From NCBI RefSeq assembly GCF_032854445.1, contig NW_027018223.1:1-54616 (forward strand): a stretch of DNA of 54,616 bases, given 5' to 3'. How positions within the stretch are numbered: the stretch's first letter is position 1; every line of letters begins with the position of its first letter. The stretch comes from Liolophura sinensis. Its lineage: Eukaryota; Mollusca; Polyplacophora; Chitonida; Chitonidae. Both the position numbers and the translations under genes were made by a program. The notes under the pieces were generated by a model that searched no databases, was not told where the DNA came from, and saw only the letters and a program-made list of their open reading frames with translations. This document shows, in pieces, positions 1 through 13,030 of this stretch.

Positions 1-3000
1 ACTTCTCAGTCCAAGACAATCTCAATGTCTTTATCTACGTGTAGAAAAACCAGACCATTTGTACATAAAAAACACAAGGTACTTAATACAGTCTGCTGTA
101 AAAAGTACAACTGACCACAGACCCACATTTATAAGGTGCCAAAAGATGCGGAATTGGGCCAGGTATTGGCAGCTGTTGAAAAATTGCAAATTTCCCTGGT
201 TTCCATGGAGTAAGAGCCGTTGCTGGGCACGTGATTATGACATAAATGATCATTCAATTGTCGCTACAGGCAAAAGTATTGGTCGGAGAGCAACGCGGTT
301 GCACCATTCGATTTGCTCGTCACAAAATACGTCGGATTAGCCTCTTACCAGCAGCACTGGAACAAGTTTTTCCATTTTGCGTTTTTGCCTGGTCTTTTTG
401 TTAATTGAAATCGGCTACACTGTACTCTGTACAATCGCGACTGGTCATTACTATATTCAACTTTTGACTATAAGTTATGTGCCCTTCGGTAGCCCAGAAG
501 ACCTGAAATCTTTGGGCTAAGCCCATTTAACTCACCCAGCAATTGCCTTACTTCTAAGTGCAAGACAATCTCAATGTCTTTATCTACGTGTAGAAAAACC
601 ACACCATTTGTACGTGAGAAACACAAGGTACTTGATACAGTCTGCTGTAAAAAGTACAACTGAACACTGACCCACTTCAGTAAGGTGCCAAAAGATGCGG
701 AATTGAGCCAGGCATCGGCAGCTGTTAAAAAATTGCAAATTTCCCTGGTTTCCATGGAGTAAGAGCCGTTGCTGGGCACGTGATTATGACATAAATGATC
801 ATTCAATTGTCACTACAGCCAAAAGTATTGGTCGGAGAGCAACGCGGATTGCACCATTCGATTTCTCGTCACAAAATACGTCGGATTAGCCTCTTACCAG
901 CAGCACTGGAACAGTTTTCGCACTTTTGCATTTTTGCCTGGTCTTTTTGTTAATTGAAATCGGCTACACTGTACTCTGTACAATCGCGACTGGTCATTAC
1001 TATATTCAACTTTTGACTATAAGTTATGTGCCTTCGGTAGCCCAGAAGACCTGAAATCTTTGGGCCAAGCCCATTTAACTCACCCAGCAATTGTCTTACT
1101 TCTCAGTCCAAGACAATCTCAATGTCTTATCTACGTGTAGAAAAACCACACCATTTGTACATAAAAAACAAAAGGTACTTGATACAGTCTGCTGTAAAAA
1201 GTACAACTGACCACAGACCCACATGAATAAGGTGCCAAAAGATGCGGAATTGAGACAGGCATCGGCAGCTGCTGAAAAATTGCAATTTCCCTGGTTTTCC
1301 ATGGAGTAAGAGCCGTTGCAGGGCACGTGATTATGACATAAATGATCATTCAATTGTCGCTACAGCCAAACGTATTGGTCGGAGAGCAACGCGGATTGCA
1401 CCATTCGATTTCTCGTCACAAAATACGTCGGATTAGCCTTTTACCAGCAGCACTGGAACAGTTTTTTTACTTTTGCATTTTTGCCTGGTCTTTTTGTTAA
1501 TTGAAATCGGCTACACTGTACTCTGTACAATCGCGACTGGTCATTACTATATTCAACTTTTTGACTATAAGTTATGTGCCCTTCGGTAGCCCAGAAGACC
1601 TGAAATCTTTGGGCTAAGCCCATTTAACTCACCCAGCAATTGTCTTACTTCTAAGTGCAAGACAATCTCAATGTCTTTATCTACGTGTAGAAAAACCACA
1701 CCATTTGTACATAAAAAACACAAGGTACTTGATACAGTCTGCTGTAAAAAGTACAACTAAACACAGACCCACATTTATAAGGTGCCAAAAGATGCGGAAT
1801 TGGGCCAGGTATCGGCAGCTGTTGAAAAATTGCAAATTTCCCTGGTTTCCATGGAGTAAGAGCCGTTGCTGTGCACGTGATTATGACATAAATGATCATT
1901 CAATTGTCGCTACAGGCAAAAGTATTGGTCGGAGAGCAACGCGGTTTGCACCATTCGATTTCTCGTCACAAAATACGTCGGATTAGCCTCTTACCAGCAG
2001 CACTGGAACAATTTTTCCAATTTTGCGTTTTTGCCTGGTCTTTTTGTTAATTGAAATCGGCTACACTGTACTCTGTACAATCGCGACTGGTCATTACTAT
2101 ATTCAACTTTTGACTATAAGTTATGTTGCCCTTCGGTAGCCCAGAAGACCTGAAATCTTTGGGCTAAGCCCATTTAACTCACCCAGCAATTGCCTTACTT
2201 CTAAGTGCAGGACAATCTCAATGTCTTTATCTACGTGTAGAAAAACCACACCATTTGTACGTGAGAAACACAAGGTACTTGATACAGTCTGCTGTAAAAA
2301 GTACAACTGAACACTGACCCACTTCAGTAAGGTGCCAAAAGATGCGGAATTGAGCCAGGCATCGGCAGCTGTTAAAAAATTGCAAATTTCCCTGGTTTCC
2401 ATGGAGTAAGAGCCGTTGCTGGGCACGTGATTATGACATAAATGATCATTCAATTGTCACTACAGCCAAAAGTATTGGTCGGAGAGCAACGCGGATTGCA
2501 CCATTCGATTTCTCGTCACAAAATACGTCGGATTAGCCTCTTACCAGCAGCACTGGAAACAGTTTTCGCACTTTTGCATTTTTTGCCTGGTCTTTTTGTT
2601 AATTGAAATCGGCTACACTGTACTCTGTACAATCGCGACTGGTCATTACTATATTCAACTTTTGACTATAAGTTATGTGCCCTTCGGTAGCCCAGAAGAC
2701 CTGAAATCTTTGGGCCAAGCCCATTTAACTCACCCAGCAATTGTCTTACTTCTCAGTCCAAGGACAATCTCAATGTCTTATCTACGTGTAGAAAAACCAC
2801 ACCATTTTGTACATAAAAAACAAAAGGTACTTGATACAGTCTGCTGTTAAAAAGTACAACTGACCACAGACCCCACATGAAATAAGGTGCCAAAAGATGC
2901 GGAATTGAGACAGGCATCGCAGCTGTTGAAAAATTGCAAATTTCCCTGGTTTCCATGGAGGTAAGAGCCGTTGCAGGGCACGTGATTATGACATAAATGA

Positions 3001-4952
3001 TCATTCAATTGTCGCTACAGCCAAACGTATTGGTCGGAGAGCAACGCGGATTGCACCATTCGATTTCTCGTCACAAAATACGTCGGATTAGCCCTTTTAC
3101 CAGCAGCACTGGAACAGTTTTTTTACTTTTGCATTTTTGCCTGGTCTTTTTGTTAATTGAAATCGGCTACACTGTACTCTGTACAATCGCGACTGGTCAT
3201 TACTATATTCAACTTTTGACTATAAGTTATGTGCCCTTCGGTAGCCCAGAAGACCCTGAAATCTTTGGGCTAAGCCCATTTAACTCACCCAGCAATTGTC
3301 TTACTTCTAAGTGCAAGACAATCTCAATGTCTTTATCTACGTGTAGAAAAACCACACCATTTGTACATAAAAAACACAAGGTACTTGATACAGTCTGCTG
3401 TAAAAAGTACAACTAAACACAGACCCACATTTATAAGGTGCCAAAAGATGCGGAATTGGGCCAGGTATCGGCAGGCTGTTGAAAAATTGCAAATTTCCCT
3501 GGTTTCCATGGAGTAAGAGCCGTTGCTGTGCACGTGATTATGACATAAATGATCATTCAATTGTCGCTACAGGCAAAAGTATTGGTCGGAGAGCAACGCG
3601 GTTTGCACCATTCGATTTCTCGTCACAAAATACGTCGGATTAGCCTCTTACCAGCAGCACTGGAAACAATTTTTCCAATTTTGCGTTTTTGCCTGGTCTT
3701 TTTGTTAATTGAAATCGGCTACACTGTACTCTGTACAATCGCGACTGGTCATTACTATATTCAACTTTTGACTATAAGTTATGTGCCCTTCGGTAGCCCA
3801 GAAGACCTGAAATCTTTGGGCTAAGCCCATTTAACTCACCCAGCAATTGCCTTACTTCTAAGTGCAAGACAATCTCAATGTCTTTATCTACGTGTAGAAA
3901 AACCACACCATTTGTACGTGAGAAACACAAGGTACTTGATACAGTCTGCTGTAAAAAGTAAAACTGAACACTGACCAACTTCAGTAAGGTGCCAAAAGAT
4001 GCGGAATTGAGCCAGGCATCGGCAGCTGTTGAAAAATTGCAAATTTCCCTGGTTTCCATGGAGTAAGAGCGTTGCTGGGCACGTGATTATGACATAAATG
4101 ATCATTCAATTGTCACTACAGCCAAAAGTATTGGTCGGAGAGCAACGCGGATTGCACCATTCGATTTCTCGTCACAAAATACGTCGATTAGCCTCTTACC
4201 AGCAGCACTGGAACAGTTTTCGCACTTTTGCATTTTTGCCTGGTCTTTTTGTTAATTGAAATCGGCTACACTGTACTCTGTACAATCGCGACTGGTCATT
4301 ACTATATTCAACTTTTGACTATAAGTTATGTGCCCTTCGGTAGCCCAGAAGACCTGAAATCTTTGGGCCAAGCCCATTTAACTCACCCAGCAATTGTCTT
4401 ACTTCTAAGTCCAAGACAATCTCAATGTCTTTATCTACGTTGTAGAAATACCACACCATTTGTACGTGAAAAACACAAGGTACTTGATTACAGTCTGCTG
4501 TATAAAGTACACCTGACCACAGACCCACATGAGTAAGGTGCCAAAAGATGCGGAATTGAGCCATGCATCGGCAGCTGTTGAAAAAATTGCAAATTTCCCT
4601 GGTTTCCATGGAGTAAGAGCCGTTGCTGGGCACGTGATTATGATATAAATGATCATTCAATTGTCACTACAGCCAAAAGTATTGGTCGGAGAGCAACGCG
4701 GATTGCACCATTCGATTTCTCGTCACAAAATACGTCGATTAGCCTCTTACCAGCAGCACTGGAACATGTTTTCGCACTTTTGCATTTTTGCCTGGTCTTT
4801 TTGTTAATTGAAATCGGCTACACTGTACTCTGTACAATCGCGACTGGTCATTACTATATTCAACTTTTGACTATAAGTTATGTGCCCTTCGGTAGCCCAG
4901 AAGACGTCAAATCTTTGGGCTAAGCCCATTTAACTCACCCAGCAATTGTCTT
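1..4952 (+). repeat. Higher-order repeat: trimer of monomers, three copies (1-1646, 1647-3303, 3304-4952)
   Basis: Monomers follow the order a-b-c three times. Type a carries ACATTTATAAGG before the anchor and a GCGTTTTTGCC segment. Type b carries GTGAGAAAC and a CTTCAGTAAGG segment. Type c carries ACATGAATAAGG or a close variant. The second and third units use a type-a variant with GCTGTGCACG. Unit length is about 1647 bp but is disturbed by many one-base insertions and deletions; anchor spacings here are 549, 547, 550, 550, 554, 553, 550 and 550. The rare start ACTTCTCAGTCC is seen in monomers 1, 3 and 6. Confidence 0.85.
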
Positions 4953-7900
4953 ACTTCTAAGTGCAAGACAATCTCAATGTCTTTATCTACGTGTAGAAAA
5001 ACCACACCATTTGTACGTGAAAAACACAAGGTACTTGATACAGTCTGCTGTAAAAAGTACAACTAAACACTGACCCACATTTATAAGGTGCCAAAAGGTG
5101 CGGAATTGGGCCAGGCATCGGCAGCTGTTAAAAAATTGCAAATTTCCCTGGTTTCCATGGAGTAAGAGCCGTTGCTGGGCACGTGATTATGACATAAATG
5201 ATCATTCAATTGTCACTACAGCCAAAAGTATTGGTCGGAGAGCAACGCGGTTTGCACCATTCGATTTCTCGTCACAAAATACGTCGATTAGCCTCTTACC
5301 AGCAGCACTGGAACAGTTTTTCCACTTTTGCATTTTTGCCTGGTCTTTTTGTTAATTGAAATCGGCTACACTGTACTCTGTACAATCGCGACTGGTCATT
5401 ACTATATTCAACTTTTGACTATAAGTTATGTGCCCTTCGGTAGCCCAGAAGACCTGAAATCTTTGGGCTAAGCCATTTAACTCACCCAGCAATTGTCTAC
5501 TTCTAAGTCCAAGACAATCTCAATGTCTTTATCTACGTGTAGAAAAACCAGACCATTTGTACATAAAAAACACAAGGTACTTGATACAGTCTGCTGTAAA
5601 AAGTACAACTAAACAGTGACCCACATTTATAAGGTGCCAAAAGATGCGGAATGGGCCAGGCATCGGCAGCTGTTAAAAAATTGCAAATATCCCTGGTTTC
5701 CATGGAGTAAGAGCCGTTGCTGGGCACGTGATTATGACATCAATATTTATTGATTTGTCGCTACAGCCAAAAAGTATTGGTCGGAGAGCAACGCGGTTTG
5801 CACCATTCGATTTCTCGTCACAAAATACGTCGGATTAGTCTCTTACTAGCAGCACTGGAACAGTTTTTCCACTTTTGCATTTTTGCCTGGTCTTTTTGTT
5901 AATTGAAATCGGCTACACTGTACTCTGTACAATCGCGACTGGTCATTACTATATTCAACTTTTGACTATAAGTTATGTGCCCTTCGGTTAGCCCAGAAGA
6001 CCTGAAATCTTTGGGCTAAGCCCATTTAACTCACCCAGCAATTGTCTTACTTCTAAGTGCAAGACAATCTCAATGTCTTTATCTACGTGTAGAAAAACCA
6101 CACCATTTGTACATGAAAAACACAAGGTACTTGATACAGTCCTGCTGTAAAAGTACAACTGAACACTGACCCACTTCAGTAAGGTGCCAAAAGATGCGGA
6201 ATTGAGCCAGGCATCGGCAGCTGTTGAAAAATTGCAAATTTCCCTGGTTTCCATGGAGTAAGAGCCGTTGCCGGGCACGTGATTATGACATCAATATTTA
6301 TTGATTTGTCGCTACAGCCAAAAGTATTGGTCGGAGAGCAAGGCGGTTTGCACCATTCGATTTCTCGTCACAAAATACGTCGGATTAGTCTCTTACTAGC
6401 AGCACTGGAACAGTTTTTCCACTTTTGCATTTTTGCCTGGTCTTTTTGTTAATTGAAATCGGCTACACTGTACTCTGTACAATCGCGACTGGTCATTACT
6501 ATATTCAACTTTTGACTATAAGTTATGTGCCCTTCGGTAGCCCAGAAGACCTGAAATCTTTGGGCTAAGCCCATTTAACTCACCCAGCAATTGTCTTACT
6601 TCTAAGTGCAAGACAATCTCAATGTCTTTATCTACGTGTAGAAAAACCACACCATTTGTACATGAAAAACACAAGGTACTTGATACAGTCTGCTGTAAAA
6701 AGTACAACTGAACACTAACCCACTTCAGTAAGGTGCCAAAAGATGCGGAATTGAGCCAGGCATCGGCAGCTGTTGAAAAATTGCAAATTTCCCTGGTTTC
6801 CATGGAGTAAGAGTCGTTGCTGGGCACGTGATTATGACATAAATGATCATTCAATTGTCGCTACAGCCAAACGTATTGGTCGGAGAGCAACGCGGATTGC
6901 ACCATTCGATTTCTCGTCACAAAATACGTCGGATTAGCCTCTTACCAGCAGCACTGGAACAGTTTTTCCACTTTTGCATTTTTGCCTGGTCTTTTTGTTA
7001 ATTGAAATCGGCTACACTGTACTCTGTACAATCGCGACTGGTCATTACTATATTCAACTTTCGACTATAAGTTATGTGCCCTTCGGTAGCCCAGAAGACC
7101 TGAAATCTTTGGGCTAAGCCCATTTAACTCACCCAGCAATTGTCTTACTTCTAAGTGCAAGACAATCTCAATGTCTCTATCTACGTGTAGAAAAACCACA
7201 CCATTTGTACATAAAAAACACAAGGTACTTGATACAGTCTGCTGTAAAAAGTACAACTAAACACAGACCCACATTTATAAGGTGCCAAAAGATGCGGAAT
7301 TGGGCCAGGTATCGGCAGCTGTTGAAAAATTGCAAATTTCCCTGGTTTCCATGGAGTAAGAGCCGTTGCTGTGCACGTGATTATGACATAAATGATCATT
7401 CAATTGTCGCTACAGGAAAAAGTATTGGTCGGAGAGCAACGCGGTTTGCACCATTCGATTTCTCGTCACAAAATACGTCGGATTAGCCTCTTACCAGCAG
7501 CACTGGAACAGTTTTCGCACTTTTGCATTTTTGCCTGGTCTTTTTGTTAATTGAAATCGGCTACACTGTACTCTGTACAATCGCGACTGGTCATTACTAT
7601 ATTCAACTTTTGACTATAAGTTATGTGCCCTTCGGTAGCCCAGAAGACGTCAAATCTTTGCGCTTAGCCCATTTAACTCACCCAGCAATTGCCTTACTTC
7701 TAAGTGCAAGACAATCTCAATGTCTTTATCTACGTGTAGAAAAACCACACCATTTGTACGTGAGAAACACAAGGTTCTTGATACAGTCTGCTGTAAAAAG
7801 TACAACTGAACACTGACCCACTTCAGTAAGGTGCCAAAAGATGCGGAATTGAGCCAGGCATCGGCAGCTGTTGAAAAATTGCAAATTTTCCTGGTTTCCA

Positions 7901-10900
7901 TGGAGTAAGAGCCGTTGCTGGGCACGTGATTATGACATAAATGATCATTCAATTGTCACTACAGCCAAAAGTATTGGTCGGAGAGCAACGCGGTTTGCAC
8001 CATTCGATTTATCGTCACAAAATACGTCGGATTAGCCTCTTACCAGCAGCACTGGAACAGTTTTCGCACTTTTGCATTTTTGCCTGGTCTTTTTGTTAAT
8101 TGAAATCGGCTACACTGTACTCTGTACAATCGCGACTGGTCATTACTATATTCAACTTTTGACTATAAGTTATGTGCCCTTCGGTAGCCCAGAAGACCTG
8201 AAATCTTTGGGCCAAGCCCATTTAACTCACCCAGCAATTGTCTTACTTCTAAGTCCAAGACAATCTCAATGTCTTTATCTACGTGTAGAAATACCACACC
8301 ATTTGTACGTGAAAAACACAAGGTACTTGATACAGTCTGCTGTATAAAGTACAACTGACCACAGACCCACATGAATAAGGTGCCAAAAGATGCGGAATTG
8401 AGCCATGCATCGGCAGCTGTTGAAAAATTGCAAATTTCCCTGGTTTCCATGGAGTAAGAGCCGTTGCTGGGCACGTGATTATGATATAAATGATCATTCA
8501 ATTGTCACTACAGCCAAAAGTATTGGTCGGAGAGCAACGCGGATTGCACCATTCGATTTCTCGTCACAAAATACGTCGGATTAGCCTCTTACCAGCAGCA
8601 CTGGAACAGTTTTCGCACTTTTGCATTTTTGCCTGGTCTTTTTGTTAATTGAAATCGGCTACACTGTACTCTGTACAATCGCGACTGGTCATTACTATAT
8701 TCAACTTTTGACTATAAGTTATGTGCCCTTCGGTAGCCCAGAAGACGTCAAATCTTTGGGCTAAGCCCATTTAACTCACCCAGCAATTGTCTTACTTCTA
8801 AGTGCAAGACAATCTCAATGTCTTTATCTACGTGTAGAAAAACCACACCATTTGTACGTGAAAAACACAAGGTACTTGATACAGTCTGCTGTAAAAAGTA
8901 CAACTAAACAGTGACCCACATTTATAAGGTGCCAAAAGATGCGGAATTGGGCCAGGCATCGGCAGCTGTTGAAAAATTGCAAATTTCTCTGGTTTCCATG
9001 GAGTAAGAGCCGTTGCTGGGCACGTGATTATGATATAAATGATCATTCAATTGTCACTACAGCCAAAAGTATTGGTCGGAGAGCAACGCGGTTTGCACCA
9101 TTCGATTTCTCGTCACAAAATACGTCGGATTAGCCTCTTACCAGCAGCACTGGAACAATTTTTCCAATTTTGCGTTTTTGCCTGGTCTTTTTGTTAATTG
9201 AAATCGGCTACACTGTACTCTGTACAATCGCGACTGGTCATTACTATATTCAACTTTTGACTATAAGTTATGTGCCCTTCGGTAGCCCAGAAGACGTCAA
9301 ATCTTTGGGCTAAGCCCATTTAACTCACCCAGCAATTGTCTTACTTCTAAGTGCAAGACAATCTCAATGTCTTTATCTACGTGTAGAAAAACCACACCAT
9401 TTGTACGTGAAAAACACAAGGTACTTGATACAGTCTGCTGTAAAAAGTACAACTAAACACTGACCCACATTTATAAGGTGCCAAAAGGTGCGGAATTGAG
9501 CCAGGCATCGGCAGCTGTTAAAAAATTGCAAATATCCCTGGTTTCCATGGAGTAAGAGCCGTTGCTGGGCACGTGATTATGACATTAATGATCATTCAAT
9601 TGTCGCTACAGCCAAACGTATTGGTCGGAGAGCAACGCGGTTTGCACCATTCGATTTCTCGTCACAAAATACGTCGGATTAGCCTCTTACCAGCAGCACT
9701 GGAACAGTTTTTCCACTTTTGCATTTTTGCCTGGTCTTTTTGTTAATTGAAATCGGCTACACTGTACTCTGTACAATCGCGACTGGTCATTACTATATTC
9801 AACTTTTGACTATAAGTTATGTGCCCTTCGGTAGCCCAGAAGACCTGAAATCTTTGGGCTAAGCCCATTTAACTCAGCCAGCAATTGTCATACTTCTAAG
9901 TGCAAGACAATCTCAATGTCTTTATCTACGTGTAGAAAAACCACACCATTTGTACGTGATAAACACAAGGTACTTGATACAGTCTGCTGTAAAAAGTACA
10001 ACTGAACACTGACCCACTTCAGTAAGGTGCCAAAAGATGCGGAATTGAGCCAGGCATCGGCAGCTGTTGAAAAATTGCAAATTTCCCTGGTTTCCATGGA
10101 GTAAGAGCCGTTGCCGGGCACGTGATTATGACATAAATGATCATTCAATTGTCACTACAGCCAAAAGTATTGGTCGGAGAGCAACGCGGTTTGCACCATT
10201 CGATTTCTCGTCACAAAATACGTCGGATTAGCCTCTTACCAGCAGCACTGGAACAGTTTTTCCACTTTTGCATTTTTACCTGGTCTTTTTGTTAATTGAA
10301 ATCGGCTACACTGTACTCTGTACAATCGCGACTGGTCATTACTATATTCAACTTTTGACTATAAGTTATGTGCCCTTCGGTAGCCCAGAAGACCTGAAAT
10401 CTTTGGGCTAAGCCCATTTAACTCACCCAGCAATTGTCTTACTTCTAAGTCCAAGACAATCTCAATGTCTTTATCTACGTGTAGAAAAACCACACCATTT
10501 GTACATAAAAAACACAAGGTACTTGATACAGTCTGCTGTAAAAAGTACAACTAAACACTGACCCACATTTATAAGGTGCCAAAAGATGCGGAATTGAGCC
10601 AGGCATCGGCAGCTGTTAAAAAATTGCAAATATACCTGGCTTCCATGGAGTAAGAGCCGTTGCTGGGCACGTGATTATGACATCAATATTCATTGATTTG
10701 TGGCTACAGCCAAAAGTATTGGTCGGAGAGCAACGCGGTTTGCACCATTCGATTTCTCGTCACAAAATACGTCGGATTAGCCTCTTACCAGCTGCACTGG
10801 AACAGTTTTTCCACTTTTGCATTTTTGCCTGGTCTTTTTGTTAATTGAAATCGGCTACACTGTACTCTGTACAATCGCGACTGGTCATTACTATATTCAA

Positions 10901-13030
10901 CTTTTGACTATAAGTTATGTGCCCTTCGGTAGCCCAGAAGACGTCAAATCTTTGCGCTTAGCCCATTTAACTCACCCAGCAATTGTCTTACTTCTAAGTC
11001 CAAGACAATCTCAATGTCTTTATCTACGTGTAGAAAAACCACACCATTTGTACATAAAAAACACAAGGTACTTGATACAGTCTGCTGTAAAAAGTACAAC
11101 TAAACAGTGACCCACATTTATAAGGTGCCAAAAGATGCGGAATTGGGCCAGGCATCGGCAGCTGTTAAAAAATTGCAAATATCCCTGGTTTCCATGGAGT
11201 AAGAGCCGTTGCTGGGCACGTGATTATGACATCAATATTCATTGATTTGTCGCTACAGCCAAAAGTATTGGTCGGAGAGCAAGGCGGTTTGCACCATTCG
11301 ATTTCTCGTCACAAAATACGTCGGATTAGTCTCTTACTAGCAGCACTGGAACAGTTTTTCCACTTTTGCATTTTTGCCTGGTCTTTTTGTTAATTGAAAT
11401 CGGCTACACTGTACTCTGTACAATCGCGACTGGTCATTACTATATTCAACTTTTGACTATAAGTTATGTGCCCTTCGGTAGCCCAGAAGACCTGAAATCT
11501 TTGGGCTAAGCCCATTTAACTCACCCAGCAATTGCCTTACTTCTAAGTGCAAGACAATCTCAATGTCTTTATCTACGTGTAGAAAAACCACACCATTTGT
11601 ACATGAAAAACACAAGGTACTTGATACAGTCTGCTGTAAAAAGTACAACTGAACACTGACCCACTTCAGTAAGGTGCCAAAAGATGCGGAATTGAGCCAG
11701 GCATCGGCAGCTGTTGAAAAATTGCAAATTTCCCTGGTTTCCATGGAGAAAGAGCCGTTGCCGGGCACGTGATTATGACATCAATGATCATTCAATTGTC
11801 ACTACAGCCAAAAGTATTGGTCGGAGAGCAACGCGGTTTGCACCATTCGATTTCTCGTCACAAAATACGTCGGATTAGCCTCTTACCAGCAGCACTGGAA
11901 CAGTTTTTCCACTTTTGCATTTTTACCTGGTCTTTTTGTTAATTGAAATCGGCTACACTGTACTCTGTACAATCGCGACTGGTCATTACTATATTCAACT
12001 TTTGACTATAAGTTATGTGCCCTTCGGTAGCCCAGAAGACCTGAAATCTTTGGGCTAAGCCCATTTAACTCACCCAGCAATTGTCTTACTTCTAAGTGCA
12101 AGACAATCTCAATGTCTTTATCTACGTGTAGAAAAACCACACCATTTGTACATAAAAAACACAAGGTACTTGATACAGTCTGCTGTAAAAAGTACAACTA
12201 AGCACTGACCCACATTTATAAGGTGCCAAAAGATGCGGAATTGGGCCAGGCATCGGCAGCTGTTAAAAAATTGCAAATATCCCTGGTTTCCATGGAGTAA
12301 GAGCCGTTGCTGGGCACGTGATTATGACATCAATATTCATTGATTTGTCGCTACAGCCAAAAGTATTGGTCGGAGAGCAAGGCGGTTTGCACCATTCGAT
12401 TTCTCGTCACAAAATACGTCGGATTAGTCTCTTACTAGCAGCACTGGAACAGTTTTTCCACTTTTGCATTTTTGCCTGGTCTTTTTGTTAATTGAAATCG
12501 GCTACACTGTACTCTGTACAATCGCGACTGGTCATTACTATATTCAACTTTTGACTATAAGTTATGTGCCCTTCGGTAGCCCAGAAGACCTGAAATCTTT
12601 GGGCTAAGCCCATTTAACTCACCCAGCAATTGCCTTACTTCTAAGTGCAAGACAATCTCAATGTCTTTATCTACGTGTAGAAAAACCACACCATTTGTAC
12701 GTGAAAAACACAAGGTACTTGATACAGTCTGCTGTAAAAAGTACAACTGAACACTGACTCACTTCAGTAAGGTGCCAAAAGATGCGGAATTGAGCCAGGC
12801 ATCGGCAGCTGTTGAAAAATTGCAAATTTCCCTGGTTTCCATGGAGTAAGAGCCGTTGCTGGGCACGTGATTATGACATAAATGATCATTCAATTGTCAC
12901 TACAGCCAAAAGTATTGGTCGGAGAGCAAGGCGGTTTGCACCATTCGATTTCTCGTCACAAAATACGTCGGATTAGCCTCTTACCAGCTGCACTGGAACA
13001 GTTTTTCCACTTTTGCATTTTTGCCTGGTC
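4953..13030 (+). repeat. Mosaic satellite block, mixed monomer types
   Basis: Fifteen monomers without a simple higher-order period. Several carry the alternative central haplotype (CATCAATATT...) near 5739, 6289, 10683, 11231 and 12329. The marker GTGATAAAC appears once, near 9957, and is preceded by a monomer with ATTAATGATCATT. The monomer around 7349 reappears 17 monomers later (offset 9333 bp). The stretch from about 9.9 kb onward reappears at about 25.2 kb. Indels cease after about 6.3 kb. Confidence 0.8.
11773..11806 (+). other. Hybrid central haplotype
   Basis: This monomer reads GACATCAATGATCATTC. The first C is diagnostic of the ATCAATATT haplotype, while the following bases belong to the AATGATCATT haplotype. 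Apart from point changes this is the only such mixture I found. It looks like a short conversion or crossover tract. Confidence 0.7.
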
